Positions 36,546 to 45,434 of a stretch of DNA of 64,000 nt are shown one piece after another. The notes under the pieces were generated by a model that made no database searches, was not told where the DNA came from, and worked only from the letters and a program-made list of their open reading frames with translations. The DNA comes from Thermus oshimai DSM 12092. GTDB lineage: Bacteria > Deinococcota > Deinococci > Deinococcales > Thermaceae. The stretch is from positions 62,001 to 126,000 of the forward strand of contig NZ_KB890622.1 in the NCBI RefSeq assembly GCF_000373145.1, written 5' to 3'. Numbering within the stretch: the stretch's first letter is position 1; the number at the start of each line of letters is the position of its first letter. The position numbers and the translations under genes were made by a program.

Positions 36546-37685
36546 CTAGCTGAAGGCCCGGAGGCCGGTGAGCTCCGCGCCGATGATGAGCTTCTGGATC
36601 TCGTTCGTCCCCTCGTAGAGGGTGGCCACCCGGGCGTCCCGGTAGAGCCGGGCCGCCTCGTACTCCTCAAAGAAGCCGTACCCCCCAAGGAGCTGGATGG
36701 CCCGGTAGGCGTTGCGGTTCGCGGCCTCGGAGGCGAAGAGCTTGGCCAGGCTGGCCTCCAGGGTGTAGCGCGCCCCCGAGAGCTTCTTGGCCGCGGCCTG
36801 GTAGGTGAGGAGCCTCGAGGCCTCCAGCTCGGCCTTCATCTCCGCCAGGGTGGCCTGGACCAGCTGGAAGGCCGCGAGGGGCTTCCCGAACTGCTTCCTT
36901 TCCTTCACGTGGGCGAGGGCGATCTCCAGGGCTTTCTGGCTGATCCCCACGGAGCCTGCGGCCAGGGAGATCCGGCCCGTGTCCAGGGTGGAAAGGGCGA
37001 TCCGAAAGCCCATCCCCTCCTCCCCCAAAACGCGGTCCTTGGGCACCCATACCCCGTCCAGGAAGACCATCCCCGTGTCCGCGGCCCTGAGGCCGAGCTT
37101 CCCCTTAAGGGGCGTGCTCCTCACCCCGTCCTTCCGCTCCACCAAAAAGGCGGTGATCCCCTTGGCCCCCTTCTCGGGGTCCGTCTTGGCGAAGACGAGG
37201 AAGACCTCGGCCACGTTGCCGTGGGAGATGAAGGTCTTCTGGCCCTCGAGGACATACCCGTCCCCATCCCGGTGGGCCCGGGTCCGGAGGCTTGCCGCGT
37301 CCGAGCCCGCCTCGGGCTCCGTGAGGCAGAAGGCCCCCAGGACCTCCCCCCGGGCCAAAGGGGGCACGTACCGGGCCTTCTGGGCCTCGGTGCCGTAGGC
37401 GAGGAGGGGGGAGAGGACCAGGCTCTGCTGCACGGAGAGGATGGAGCGCAAGGAGCCGTATCCCCCCATCTCCTCCAGAAGGGCCAGGTAAGCCCAGAAG
37501 TCCAGCCCCGCCCCCCCGAGCCCCTCGGGGACGAAGACCCCGAAGAGGCCGAGCTCGGCCATCCGCCGCACCAGGGGCCAGGGGAAGGCCTCCTTAGCCT
37601 CGTACTCGGGGAGGACCCCCTTGGCCTCCTCCAAGAACCTCCGGGCCAGGGCCCGGATCTCCTTCTGCTCAGCTTCCTTCCACAT
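36546..37685 (-). CDS. acyl-CoA dehydrogenase
   Basis: A 379-residue FAD enzyme introducing the trans-2 double bond in acyl-CoA. FCLTEPEAGSDAASLRTRA and the GQKTFISHGNVAEVF region are the first FAD signature, and QLLGGYGFFEEYEAARLYRDARVATLYEGTNEIQK contains the catalytic glutamate (YEGTNEIQ). The start ATG 37685 (MWKEAEQ) lies 17 bases inside the tetR 3' end, indicating coupled expression; the longer frame adds a poorly conserved arginine-rich stretch. The next step in the same operon is the MaoC hydratase. Confidence 0.94.
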   Translation of the reverse strand: MWKEAEQKEIRALARRFLEEAKGVLPEYEAKEAFPWPLVRRMAELGLFGVFVPEGLGGAGLDFWAYLALLEEMGGYGSLRSILSVQQSLVLSPLLAYGTEAQKARYVPPLARGEVLGAFCLTEPEAGSDAASLRTRAHRDGDGYVLEGQKTFISHGNVAEVFLVFAKTDPEKGAKGITAFLVERKDGVRSTPLKGKLGLRAADTGMVFLDGVWVPKDRVLGEEGMGFRIALSTLDTGRISLAAGSVGISQKALEIALAHVKERKQFGKPLAAFQLVQATLAEMKAELEASRLLTYQAAAKKLSGARYTLEASLAKLFASEAANRNAYRAIQLLGGYGFFEEYEAARLYRDARVATLYEGTNEIQKLIIGAELTGLRAFS

Positions 37686-38238
37686 GGAGCCCCCTATGGA
37701 TGAGGTCAAAGTACTCCCGCGCCACCTCCTCCGCCCGCTTGGGGCCACCGGGTTTGAACCAGCGGATCATCCAGTTGAGGAGGGAGAGCACCGCCCGCCC
37801 CGCCAGGGCCACGTCCACCGGGCGGAAGGCCCCCTCTTCCACCCCCCGCCGGAGGATGGCCCGGAGGTTCCCCTCGTGCCGGTCCCGCAGGGCCACGGTC
37901 TTGGCCCGGCCCTCGGGGGAGAGGCTTTCTAGCCCCTGGAGCATGGCCACGAAGAAGGGGCGGTTCTCCTCAAAATAGCGGGCGTGGGCGGTCATGAAGG
38001 CGAGGAGGGCCTCCTTGGGGTCTTCCACCTTCAGGGCCTCCTCCCCGGCCCGGACCAGGCCCTTTAGGGCCAGGAGGCTGATCTCCAGGAGGATCTCCTC
38101 TTTGCTCCGGAAGTGGTGGTAAAGCGCGGCCTTGGAAAGGCCCAGGGCCTCGGCGAGGTCCTGGACGCTGGTGGCCTCGTAGCCTTTCTCCGTGAAGAGC
38201 TGGGCGGCCTCCTGGAGGATGCGGGTGCGGGTGTCCAT
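37669..38238 (-). CDS. TetR-family regulator of the acyl-CoA genes
   Basis: A 189-residue repressor. The helix-turn-helix TRTRILQEAAQLFTEKGYEATSVQDLAEALGLSKAALYHHFRSKEEIL is classic TetR. The C-terminal LNWMIRWFKPGGPKRAEEVAREYFDLIHRGL matches fatty-acid-sensing TetR proteins of the FadR/PfmR kind that I recall from Thermus and Bacillus, which release DNA on binding long-chain acyl-CoA; the ligand here is inferred. First gene of an operon with acyl-CoA dehydrogenase, MaoC hydratase and the broken thioesterase; its own promoter carries a palindromic operator, so it is autoregulated. Confidence 0.92.
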   Translation of the reverse strand: MDTRTRILQEAAQLFTEKGYEATSVQDLAEALGLSKAALYHHFRSKEEILLEISLLALKGLVRAGEEALKVEDPKEALLAFMTAHARYFEENRPFFVAMLQGLESLSPEGRAKTVALRDRHEGNLRAILRRGVEEGAFRPVDVALAGRAVLSLLNWMIRWFKPGGPKRAEEVAREYFDLIHRGLHVEGS

Positions 38239-38249
38239 GGCCAGACCTC

Positions 38250-38263
38250 ACCGACCGGTCGGT
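38250..38263. promoter_or_regulatory. TetR operator at the tetR promoter
   Basis: ACCGACCGGTCGGT is a perfect 14-base palindrome lying 6 bases downstream of the -10 box, over the predicted transcription start. It is repeated with one change upstream of the TAXI gene. Confidence 0.75.
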
Positions 38264-38269
38264 AAGGAC

Positions 38270-38299
38270 ACCTTACTGCAGCCCGGGGGGGGTTGTCAA
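38270..38299 (-). promoter_or_regulatory. promoter of the tetR operon
   Basis: TTGACA (38299-38294) and TAAGGT (38275-38270) on the minus strand are 18 bases apart; the operator follows at once. The promoter overlaps the 3' end of the TRAP permease gene. Confidence 0.7.
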
Positions 38300-40165
38300 C
38301 CGTTTTTGGGTTCTTAGCCATACGGTCAGGGCTATGCTTAGGAAGAGGGCTAGGAGGCTAGACAAACCCTCTGGCAAGGCGAGGAGGAAACCGAGGATGA
38401 CGTAGGCGGGACGGCTCCAAAAGGGTAGAGGGCCTAGGCCCCAGAGGTACCCCTCGAGCCCTCCTACGAGTAAGAGGATTCCAACCGCTGCTAAAAGGCC
38501 ATGAACAAGGATGAATGCGATACTTCCTTGGAAAACCAGGGCAGGCTCAAAGAGGAAGAAGAAGGGGATGAAATAGATGGCCAATCCTAGCTTCACGGAT
38601 TGCCAGGCCGAGGCCATGGGGTGCGCGCCGGCGATCCGGGCTGCAAGGAAGGCGGCCACGGCGACGGGGGGCGTGATGGCGGAGAGCATGGACCAGTAGG
38701 CGACGAACAGATGGAGGGAAAGGGGGTTGAACTCCCCCAGGCGTGCCAAGGCAGGCACCAAGGTCACCGCGAGCAGGATGTAGGCCGCCACCATTACCCC
38801 CGCCATCCCCAAAAGGAAGGCCACAGCCACCCCCAGGAAGAGTACCAGCAGGAGGTTGTCTTGGCCTGCCCGGACTAGGGTGCTGGTGAGGGCAGGGGCT
38901 ACCCCGGTCCCCAGAAGACCCGCCAGGATCAGCCCTACAGGCAGGATGAGGGCCAAGGTTTGGCCGATCAGCGAAGCTCCGGCGATAAGGGCCTGGAGGA
39001 GCTTCTGGAAAGAGAGTTCCCGGATGAGCAGCAAAAGAAGCAGCCCGAGGGCGTAGAACGGTGCAAAGCGCTCCAGCCTCAGGTAAAGGAGAGCAAAGAC
39101 GAGAAACCCCAGAACGAGAAGAAAGGGCAATCCTCGCCGCAGAGCCTCTCCCAACAGGGGTAGATCTTCTCTTGGAAGGCCTCTTAGGCCTTGGCGTGCC
39201 GCGTAGAGATCTACATGGGCGAACAGGGAAAGGTAGTAGAGTAGGGAGGGGATGGTTGCCGCCAAGACCACCTGCCCATAGGGCACCCCTAGCAGGGTGG
39301 CCATCACAAAGGCCACGGCCCCCATGACCGGGGGCATAAGGACCCCCCCTGTGGAGGCGCAGGCCTCCACGGCAGCCGCATAGGCTTTAGGGAAGCCTGA
39401 CCGGATCATGGCAGGAATGGTCAGGCTTCCTGTGCTTGCTACGTTTGAGAGAATGCTTCCGCTTAGGCTCCCAAAAAAGGCGCTAGCCACAACGCTTACT
39501 TTAGCCGCGCCGCCTCGTGCCCAGCCGAATAGGGATGATGCGATTTCAAGAAAGGCCTGCCCCGCTCCGCTAGCTATTAGAAAGGAGGCGAGAACTAGAA
39601 ATCCAACCAAAAGCTCGCCTACGGTGCGCATGGGGAGGCCCAAAAGACCTTGGGTGGAATAGATGCCATATCCCAGCAACTCCTGCCAGGTTATGGGCGG
39701 CCCCCAGAGCGCCCCTGGCATGTAGGGTGCCACCAAGGGATAGGTGCTGAGGAAGAGGGTTACCAAGGAAAAGCCCAACCCTCCCACCCGCCTGGCGCCT
39801 TCCAGAACAGCTATGAGAAGGAAGAGGGCCAAGGCTATCTGCCATGGATTTTCTGGGTTCGTCCACGGGCGGAGAACCATAGAAGGCCCATGCCAGGCCA
39901 GCACCGCCCCTCCGCCCAAGCTTCCCAGACTCAGCAAGTGGTCGTACCAGGCAGGCCGGGCCTGGCTGGGTTTTGCGGGGAAGAGGAGGAAAACTAAAGG
40001 GAAGAAAAGGGCGAGGAGGAGCCAATAATAGCTAAAGTCCAGTAGAGCCTGCTGTAGGAGTCTACTCCCAAAGAAATAGTAGAAAATGACCCCAAAACCC
40101 GCAAGAGCAGACACACTAACCCAGGCCTTGACCCAGGTTGGCAGGGTTCCGTAGCGCCCCTCCAT
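38273..40165 (-). CDS. TRAP transporter fused permease (TAXI type)
   Basis: A 630-residue membrane protein in which the DctQ and DctM parts are fused, as usual in TAXI-type TRAP systems. It has about 15 or more hydrophobic helices. Family blocks are GLLGLPMRTVGELLVGFLVLASFLIASGAG, SGSILSNVASTGSLTIPAMIRSGFPKAYAAAVEACASTGGVLMPPVMGAVAF and YWSMLSAITPPVAVAAFLAARIAGA. It imports organic acids using the sodium or proton gradient, receiving substrate from the TAXI protein encoded 3 bases upstream. Base composition is lower in GC than flanking genes (33 of 60 in 39601-39660 against 45 of 60 in 36601-36660). Confidence 0.93.
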   Translation of the reverse strand: MEGRYGTLPTWVKAWVSVSALAGFGVIFYYFFGSRLLQQALLDFSYYWLLLALFFPLVFLLFPAKPSQARPAWYDHLLSLGSLGGGAVLAWHGPSMVLRPWTNPENPWQIALALFLLIAVLEGARRVGGLGFSLVTLFLSTYPLVAPYMPGALWGPPITWQELLGYGIYSTQGLLGLPMRTVGELLVGFLVLASFLIASGAGQAFLEIASSLFGWARGGAAKVSVVASAFFGSLSGSILSNVASTGSLTIPAMIRSGFPKAYAAAVEACASTGGVLMPPVMGAVAFVMATLLGVPYGQVVLAATIPSLLYYLSLFAHVDLYAARQGLRGLPREDLPLLGEALRRGLPFLLVLGFLVFALLYLRLERFAPFYALGLLLLLLIRELSFQKLLQALIAGASLIGQTLALILPVGLILAGLLGTGVAPALTSTLVRAGQDNLLLVLFLGVAVAFLLGMAGVMVAAYILLAVTLVPALARLGEFNPLSLHLFVAYWSMLSAITPPVAVAAFLAARIAGAHPMASAWQSVKLGLAIYFIPFFFLFEPALVFQGSIAFILVHGLLAAVGILLLVGGLEGYLWGLGPLPFWSRPAYVILGFLLALPEGLSSLLALFLSIALTVWLRTQKRLTTPPGLQ

Positions 40166-40168
40166 AGT

Positions 40169-41332
40169 TTAGGGCCGCCAGGCCTGGGAGAAGCGGGGCA
40201 CCCGGTTCTCCTTGAGGAGGTCGTTCCAGAACTTTTGCCAGGCCTCGTTGGCGGGGTCGGTGGGGATCCGTCTGGCCTTTGCCAAGGCGGAGGCCCTCTG
40301 GTAGAGGGCGGTGTACTGGTCTACGAGCCGTTCGGCGGTCTCTTGCTTTTGGGCCATCTGCTCCGTCCAAAGCCCTTTTTCCTTCAGGTAGCGCACGGTT
40401 CCTCGGTGCAGGGGCACTCCCATGTTTTCCACAATGAAGCGGAGGCTCTCTATGCTCTGGAAGCGGGCGAGGCTGTGTTTTTCCCTGTAAACTTTATGGT
40501 TTTCGTCCAGCCACTTGACCAGATGGTATACGAGCTCTTCGCTGACGTCCGCCCGGCTGTAGTACACGCTAGGGATTACGAACATGCGTACTCCTCGGGC
40601 CGACTGCACCCCGATGTCTGCTGGCCGGATGAGGCGCAGAAGGGGGTAGGCCCTTTGCCACTGCTGCAGGCAGGTCCGGTCTTCCTGGGGGGTGGGTATG
40701 GAAAGCCAGCGGATGCCCCGAGGGTTTCCCTCCACCTCTATGTTTACGTCGGAAACGGGAGAGGTAAAGGCCAGTTCGGCACTGCCCTCGGCGATCGCTC
40801 TGGAGTTGGCGTTGTAGTTGGCCACGGGTACCAGGCGGACCTGTTCTCGGCTAAGTCCTCGGCAAGCGAGGAGGCCATCCAGGATGCGATGGAAATAGGA
40901 AAAGGGCGGCCAAGCGATCCGCACTCCCGGACCGATATCTTGAACGCGGCGGTAGGGGCTGTCTCCCCTGACCATAAGGCCCCACGGGGTCAAGATGGCG
41001 GGGTATACGATCCTTAGGGGGCCGGGGCGGTATCCCGGTTCGCCGTCAAGGGCTTCGACCAAAACGGTGAGCGGAGCGGAGGTAAAATCCACCCGCCCCT
41101 CCAAGAGCCAGCCCGTGATGGTTGGGGTAGATCCTGGAGAAACCCTGACTTGCACCCCAGTGGCGTTGCTGAACTCAGAGCTCCACGCAACCAAAAGGGA
41201 GTAGCCTGCCGTGCCGACTTCCGTGGAGCCGAAAACTAGTTGCCGGGGCCACTGGAAGCTAGCTTGGCCCTGGCCTGGGAGGCCAAACAACCCCAGAGCT
41301 GCCACTGCTAAAGAGATGAGGGAAAGCCTCAT
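40169..41332 (-). CDS. TAXI-family TRAP solute-binding protein
   Basis: A 387-residue periplasmic receptor with a signal peptide (MRLSLISLAVAALGLFGLPGQGQA). The mature part has FGSTEVGTAGYSLLVAWSSEFSNATGVQVRVSP, the TAXI counterpart of the GTGGTGGTYYPLG motif, and later VPVANYNANSRAIAEGSAELAFTSPVSDV. It belongs to the glutamate/C4-dicarboxylate-annotated TAXI receptors, but the ligand is not readable. Preceded by GGGAGGG and by a strong promoter with a TetR-type operator, so uptake is probably coordinated with the acyl-CoA genes. Codon use is less GC-rich than its neighbours. Confidence 0.92.
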   Translation of the reverse strand: MRLSLISLAVAALGLFGLPGQGQASFQWPRQLVFGSTEVGTAGYSLLVAWSSEFSNATGVQVRVSPGSTPTITGWLLEGRVDFTSAPLTVLVEALDGEPGYRPGPLRIVYPAILTPWGLMVRGDSPYRRVQDIGPGVRIAWPPFSYFHRILDGLLACRGLSREQVRLVPVANYNANSRAIAEGSAELAFTSPVSDVNIEVEGNPRGIRWLSIPTPQEDRTCLQQWQRAYPLLRLIRPADIGVQSARGVRMFVIPSVYYSRADVSEELVYHLVKWLDENHKVYREKHSLARFQSIESLRFIVENMGVPLHRGTVRYLKEKGLWTEQMAQKQETAERLVDQYTALYQRASALAKARRIPTDPANEAWQKFWNDLLKENRVPRFSQAWRP

Positions 41333-41350
41333 GGATACCCTCCCGATTTA

Positions 41351-41364
41351 ACCGACCGTTCGGT
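41351..41364. promoter_or_regulatory. TetR operator at the TAXI promoter
   Basis: ACCGACCGTTCGGT differs by one base from the palindrome at the tetR promoter. It lies about 15 bases downstream of the -10 box, at about +8 to +21, a repressing position. Confidence 0.7.
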
Positions 41365-41378
41365 AGGTCCCTGGGTAC

Positions 41379-41407
41379 ACTATATCAAGTTCGCGTTCTC
41401 TTGTCAA
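41379..41407 (-). promoter_or_regulatory. strong promoter of the TAXI-TRAP operon
   Basis: TTGACA (41407-41402) and TATAGT (41384-41379) with exactly 17 bases between them on the minus strand: the best -35/-10 pair in the window. Confidence 0.8.
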
Positions 41408-41425
41408 TGTGCGGAGCAGAGCCTT

Positions 41426-42274
41426 CTAGATCCAAAGCTCCAGCACGATGAAGAGGAACATCCCCAGGCTCACCCCCACGTTGGCCTGGAAGAAGGCCAC
41501 GTCCACCCGAGAGAGGTCCTCGGGGGAGACCAGGCGGTGCTCGTAGAGGAGAAGCCCCCCCACCAGGAGGAGCCCCAGGTGGTAAAGGGCCCCGGCCCCG
41601 TAGGAAAGCCCCGCCAGGAGGAAGGCCGTCCAGGCCAGGAGGTGGGAGGCCCGGGCCACCTTTAGGGCCAGGGGGATGCCGAAGCGGGCGGGGATGCTCT
41701 TCACCCCAAAGGCCCGGTCAAAGGCGTAGTCCTGGGTGGCGTAGAGGATGTCAAAGCCCGCAATCCAAAGCCCCACCCCCGCCCAGAGCCAGTAGGCCGT
41801 GGGGTGGAAGCTGCCCGTGACCGCGATCCACCCCCCCGCGGCCGCGGCCCCGATGGTGAGCCCGAGGACGTAGTGGCAGAGCCAGGTGAAGCGCTTGGTG
41901 TAGCTGTAGACGGTGAGGAAGAAGACGGCCACGGGGAGAAGGCGCGCCGTGAGGGGGTTTAGGGAAAGCCCCGCGTAGACCAGGAGGAGGAGGCCCAAAA
42001 GGGCCAGGAGGAGGGTTTCCCAGGGCTTCACCAGCCCCTTGGGAAGGTGGCGGTCCTTGGTCCTGGGGTTTAGGGCGTCTATGCGCCAGTCTATGAGCCG
42101 GTTCAGGGCCATGGCCATGGTCCTGGCCCCCACCATGGCCAGGGTCACCAGGAGGAAGGTCCGCCCCCCCGGCCACCCCCCCGCGGCCAGGAGCATGCCC
42201 CCGTAGGCGAAGGGGAGGGCGAACAGGGTGTGTTCAAAGCGGACGAGGTCCAGGTAAAGCTTGATCCGGGTCAC
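41426..42274 (-). CDS. ubiA: UbiA-family prenyltransferase (menaquinone pathway, MqnP-like)
   Basis: A 282-residue membrane prenyltransferase with about eight helices. The first Asp-rich motif is [18 protein letters not shown] and the second is [21 protein letters not shown]. It attaches a polyprenyl chain to an aromatic ring. Thermus makes menaquinone by the futalosine route, so MqnP (1,4-dihydroxy-6-naphthoate or a related acceptor) is likelier than 4-hydroxybenzoate of ubiquinone; this is known physiology, not seen in the sequence. ATG overlaps the panD stop as ATGA. Confidence 0.88.
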   Translation of the reverse strand: MTRIKLYLDLVRFEHTLFALPFAYGGMLLAAGGWPGGRTFLLVTLAMVGARTMAMALNRLIDWRIDALNPRTKDRHLPKGLVKPWETLLLALLGLLLLVYAGLSLNPLTARLLPVAVFFLTVYSYTKRFTWLCHYVLGLTIGAAAAGGWIAVTGSFHPTAYWLWAGVGLWIAGFDILYATQDYAFDRAFGVKSIPARFGIPLALKVARASHLLAWTAFLLAGLSYGAGALYHLGLLLVGGLLLYEHRLVSPEDLSRVDVAFFQANVGVSLGMFLFIVLELWI

Positions 42275-42633
42275 CCTTGGCGCACCTCGAGGATCCGGTT
42301 CTTCTCGTCCACCAGCACCACGGTGGGCTTGAGGCTCCGGGCCTCCTCCTCGTCAAAGACCCCGTAGGCCACGATGATGACCAGGTCCCCCGGGCGCACC
42401 AGATGGGCCGCGGCCCCGTTGATCTTCACCGCCCCCGAGCCCCTTTCGCCGGGCAGGGCGTAGGTGGTGAGCCGGGCCCCGTTGGTGATGTCGTAGATGT
42501 CCACCTGCTCGTAGGGCAGGATGCCCGCGGCCTCCAGGAGGTCCTGGTCCACGGTCACCGAGCCCACGTAGTTTAGGTCGGCCTCGGTCACGGTGGCCCG
42601 GTGGATCTTGGCGTGGAACATCACCCTCTTCAC
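42271..42633 (-). CDS. panD: aspartate 1-decarboxylase (pyruvoyl enzyme)
   Basis: A 120-residue proenzyme that makes beta-alanine for pantothenate and CoA. Self-cleavage occurs between G24 and S25 in [11 protein letters not shown], producing the pyruvoyl group; [41 protein letters not shown] completes the fold. I use the GTG at 42633 ([14 protein letters not shown]) because it is the family start and TAAACT lies 8 bases before it, giving a leaderless transcript; the long upstream frame is only an overlap with rqcH. Confidence 0.94.
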   Translation of the reverse strand: MKRVMFHAKIHRATVTEADLNYVGSVTVDQDLLEAAGILPYEQVDIYDITNGARLTTYALPGERGSGAVKINGAAAHLVRPGDLVIIVAYGVFDEEEARSLKPTVVLVDEKNRILEVRQG

Positions 42634-42644
42634 GGGGTCTAAGT

Positions 42645-44195
42645 TTACGCCCCTCCTTCCCCTTCGGGAAGGGTGCCCTCCACGAAGAGGGTCTTGGCCC
42701 CGGTGTAGAGCACCTGGCCGGGGGCGGCCTTGCGGGGCCGCCAGACGTGCTTCTTGCGGGTGTAGTCCACGGGCACCTGGCGCTCCCCCCGGGCCTTGGA
42801 GTGGTAGGCCGCGAGGCGGGCGGCGAAGAGGAGGTCCTCCAGAGGGGGGTTTTTCCCCTCGCACCGGAGGATCACGTGGCTTCCCGGCACCCCTTGGGCG
42901 TGGAACCAGAGGTCCTCGGAGTGGGCGGTGCGGGTGAGGAGGTCGTTTTCCTTGGCGTTCCGGCCCACCAGCACGGTGAAGCCCGAAGGGGAGGTGTAGC
43001 GGAGGCCGAGCCTAAGGTCCTTTTCTCCCTTGGGCCTTTGGGAAAGCCTGAGGAGCTCTTCCAGATCGGCCTGGCGGATCCTCTCCATCTCCTCCTCCAG
43101 GGCCCGGATCCTTTCTTCCGTTTTGGGGATAAGCTCTAGGGCCCGTTCCGCCTGCTCCTCAAGCCTCCTTGCCCTTTCGTAGAGCTTCTTGGCGTTCTCC
43201 TGGGGGCTGAGGGCGGGGTCCAGAGGGATTTCCACCCGTTCCCCCTGGAACCCCTCCAGGACGGCCCGCTCCGCCCCCCGGGGCACCGCCTTGAGCCGGG
43301 CCAGGAGGAGGTCGGCCTTGGCCCTGAGCTCCTCGGCCTCCTCCAGGCGCTCCAGGGCCTTTTGGTAGTCGGAAAGCCGGGCGAGAAGGGTTCTCTTCTC
43401 CCGCTCCAGGGCCTCGAGGAGGGGCTTCCTCAGGGCCTCCTTTTCCTCCTCGGCCCACTTCCTCCTTAGCTCCTCGGAAAGCTCCGTGCGTAAGGAGGGG
43501 TCCTCCACCAACGCCTTTAGGGCGCGGTGGACCGCCTGAAGCCCCGCCTCGTCCAGGGGGGTTTCCGGGGTGAGGCCCGCCCGGCGGGCGAGCTCCCGCA
43601 TGAGCTCTAAGCCCACCCCGTCCACCTGGCGCACGATCTCCTTGAGGGGCTTCCCCAAAAGGACGCGGAGGTCCTCTTCCCTTAGGGTCCTCGGGTCCAG
43701 CTTCTCGTAGGGGGGCGGGGGGGTGTAGGGGAGGCCTGGGCGGAGCTCCCGGTAGCGGTTCACCTCCCGCCCCACGGGGCGGTCCACCCCCAGGATGGTC
43801 CCCCCCTCGTCCAGGAGAAGGAGGTTGGCGTTCCGCCCCGTGGCCTCAAAGACCAGGGTGGAGGGGGGGGTGTCCACGAAGCCCTTCTCCCCCCCGAAGC
43901 GGAGGAAGACCACCCGGTCCAGCTTGAGCTGTTCCGCGGCGAGGAGGGGGCCTTTCAGCCGGGCCTGAAGGAGGCGCTGGAAGGGGGTTTTGGGCTCCCC
44001 CTCCAGGCGGCCTTCCTCCAGGACCAGGCTCGGGCTTGGGGGGCGGTAGCGGAGGACCAGGTTGAAGATCCGCCCCGAACGCCCTTTGAGGAGGAGGGCC
44101 AGGGTGGCTTCGTCGGGGAAGGCCGGGCCCAGGAAGAGGGCGGGAAGCTCCTTCTGGAGTTCCCTTAAGAGGGCGTGGATCAGGAGGCCTTCCAT
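42645..44195 (-). CDS. rqcH: RqcH/NFACT family protein (ribosome quality control)
   Basis: A 516-residue NFACT protein. The N-terminal NFACT-N domain ends near [25 protein letters not shown], a HhH region includes [15 protein letters not shown], a long coiled coil spans about residues 240-400, and the C-terminal NFACT-R domain has [22 protein letters not shown] and [17 protein letters not shown]. Bacterial RqcH binds obstructed 50S subunits and adds alanine tails; older annotations say fibronectin-binding protein. Starts at ATG 44195, overlapping trmI by 16 bases; the longer frame runs into trmI. Confidence 0.9.
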   Translation of the reverse strand: MEGLLIHALLRELQKELPALFLGPAFPDEATLALLLKGRSGRIFNLVLRYRPPSPSLVLEEGRLEGEPKTPFQRLLQARLKGPLLAAEQLKLDRVVFLRFGGEKGFVDTPPSTLVFEATGRNANLLLLDEGGTILGVDRPVGREVNRYRELRPGLPYTPPPPYEKLDPRTLREEDLRVLLGKPLKEIVRQVDGVGLELMRELARRAGLTPETPLDEAGLQAVHRALKALVEDPSLRTELSEELRRKWAEEEKEALRKPLLEALEREKRTLLARLSDYQKALERLEEAEELRAKADLLLARLKAVPRGAERAVLEGFQGERVEIPLDPALSPQENAKKLYERARRLEEQAERALELIPKTEERIRALEEEMERIRQADLEELLRLSQRPKGEKDLRLGLRYTSPSGFTVLVGRNAKENDLLTRTAHSEDLWFHAQGVPGSHVILRCEGKNPPLEDLLFAARLAAYHSKARGERQVPVDYTRKKHVWRPRKAAPGQVLYTGAKTLFVEGTLPEGEGGA

Positions 44196-44944
44196 CGGCG
44201 AAAGACCACCAAAAAGGCGGTGTGCCCCACCTGCTGGAAGCGGGGGTGGGCCACGGGAAGCCTTATTTCCCACTCCCGCCAACCCACCTCCAAGACCCTT
44301 TCCAGCCTCAAGGGAAGCCCCTCCGCCCCCTTCACCAGCTCCAGCACCTGGGTGATGTTGGGGAGGTAGGCCACCAGGAAGCGGTCGGGCATGAGGGCTA
44401 GGGCCGCTTTGGGGAGGACCTTCCAGGGCTCCATGAGGTCCAGGGCCACCCCGTGGTAGGCCTCCCCCTCAAGCTCCGCCTCCTCCAGGGCTTTTAGGTG
44501 GAAGCGGACGTTGTCGTGGGGCCAGAAGGCCCGCACGTTGGCCTCGGCCTGCTTGAGGTGCTGGGGGCGGGCCTCGTAGCTGTCCACAAGCCCTTCCGGC
44601 CCCACCGCCCGGGCCAGGAAGAGGGTGAGCCCCCCGGAGCCCGTGCCCGCCTCCAGGACCCGCATCCCCGGGGCCAGGTCCAGAAGGGCCACCATGGCGC
44701 TCGCGTCCTTGGGGTAGGTGGGGGTGGCGCTCCGCTTCATGTGGAGGACGTACTCCTCCAGGCTCGGCCGGTGCACGGAAAGCTCCTCCCCCAGGTGGGT
44801 TTTCACCCTTCCCCCGGGGCCGGCCTCGAGGATGGCCTCGTGGGGCACCGTTCCCCGGTGGTGGTGGAAGACCCCCCCGGGCTTCGCCCGCACCAGGAAG
44901 GCCCGGCCCTTGCCGTCCTTGAGGAGGAAAAGCCCCTCGTCCAT
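44180..44944 (-). CDS. trmI: tRNA (adenine-58-N1)-methyltransferase TrmI
   Basis: A 254-residue SAM methyltransferase forming m1A58 in the T-loop of tRNA. It matches the known T. thermophilus TrmI very closely from recall: GGVFHHHRGTVPHEAILEAGPGG, KRSATPTYPKDASAMV, the SAM motif VLEAGTGSGGLTLFLAR and VALDLMEPWKVL. The family acts as a tetramer and the modification helps tRNA stability at high temperature. The ATG at 44944 follows TAGAGT by 7 bases (leaderless), favouring it over the upstream GTG. Confidence 0.94.
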   Translation of the reverse strand: MDEGLFLLKDGKGRAFLVRAKPGGVFHHHRGTVPHEAILEAGPGGRVKTHLGEELSVHRPSLEEYVLHMKRSATPTYPKDASAMVALLDLAPGMRVLEAGTGSGGLTLFLARAVGPEGLVDSYEARPQHLKQAEANVRAFWPHDNVRFHLKALEEAELEGEAYHGVALDLMEPWKVLPKAALALMPDRFLVAYLPNITQVLELVKGAEGLPLRLERVLEVGWREWEIRLPVAHPRFQQVGHTAFLVVFRRWKAS

Positions 44945-44983
44945 CCCGACCACTCTACGGGCTCTTCCTTGGAGGCGCAAGGC

Positions 44984-45104
44984 TTAGAGGTCAAAGAAAC
45001 CCCCGCCTGCCGCAGGGTGCCCACGGCGGTCTCCTTGTGGGCGGGTAGGCTCCCGGAGGATTCCTTCCGGACGCCAGCCCTGAACCGGCGCTTCCCGGCT
45101 CCCC
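44984..45104 (-). pseudogene. possible HicA toxin C-terminal relic
   Basis: Between trmI and the PII-like gene the minus strand encodes LPAHKETAVGTLRQAGVSL, which resembles the C-terminus of HicA mRNA interferases (VP.H.E...GTLR.ILRQAG) minus three residues. The frame has no HicA N-terminus and runs on into the trmI leader, so it would be a decayed fragment. A CCCGCC/GGCGGG stem followed by TTTCTTT overlaps it and could act as a terminator for carB and the PII-like gene. Confidence 0.3.
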
Positions 45105-45434
45105 CTACACCTTGAAAAACCCCTCCACCGGCAGGACGAAGACCACCGCCCCCCCCACCTGGACCTCCACCGGCTGGGCCAGGAAGGGGTCGGGGGCTTC
45201 GGAGAGGGGGAGGCCCCGGGTGACGAGCCGGGTGCGGGTGCGGCACTTCTCCCGGATGATCTCCAAGGCCTCCTCCACCCGGTCGTCCTCGAGGCCGATG
45301 AGGAGGGTGGTGTTCCCCTCCCGCAGGAAGCCCCCGGTGGAGGCCAGCTTGGTGGACTGGAGGCCCCGCTCCAAAAGGGCCTTGGTGAGCCCGGGGGCAT
45401 CCGTGTCCTGCACGATGGCCACGATGAGCTTCAT
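45105..45434 (-). CDS. darA: PII-like cyclic-di-AMP receptor (DarA/PstA type)
   Basis: A 109-residue PII-fold protein of the DUF970 family. [51 protein letters not shown] matches the c-di-AMP-binding DarA/PstA/CdaA-associated proteins; the T-loop region holds the GGF-R-GNTT ligand motif. It probably senses c-di-AMP and so links to potassium or osmotic balance; the partner is unknown. The ATG overlaps the carB stop as ATGA, so it is co-translated with carB. Confidence 0.87.
   Translation of the reverse strand: MKLIVAIVQDTDAPGLTKALLERGLQSTKLASTGGFLREGNTTLLIGLEDDRVEEALEIIREKCRTRTRLVTRGLPLSEAPDPFLAQPVEVQVGGAVVFVLPVEGFFKV

Noticed and set aside
35595-37703. 702-codon plus-strand frame
   Set aside because: Antisense shadow of thioesterase, MaoC and acyl-CoA dehydrogenase genes.
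45040-45085. SRP (4.5S) RNA suggested by CCGGAAGGAA
   Set aside because: The flanking domain IV bases do not fit and no full helix can be drawn; the bases form a simple CCGG/CCGG hairpin.
44945-45104. Cobalamin, c-di-AMP or T-box riboswitch between darA and trmI
   Set aside because: AGGAGACCGCC resembles the B12 box in part, but the rest of the cobalamin, ydaO and T-box consensus elements is missing.
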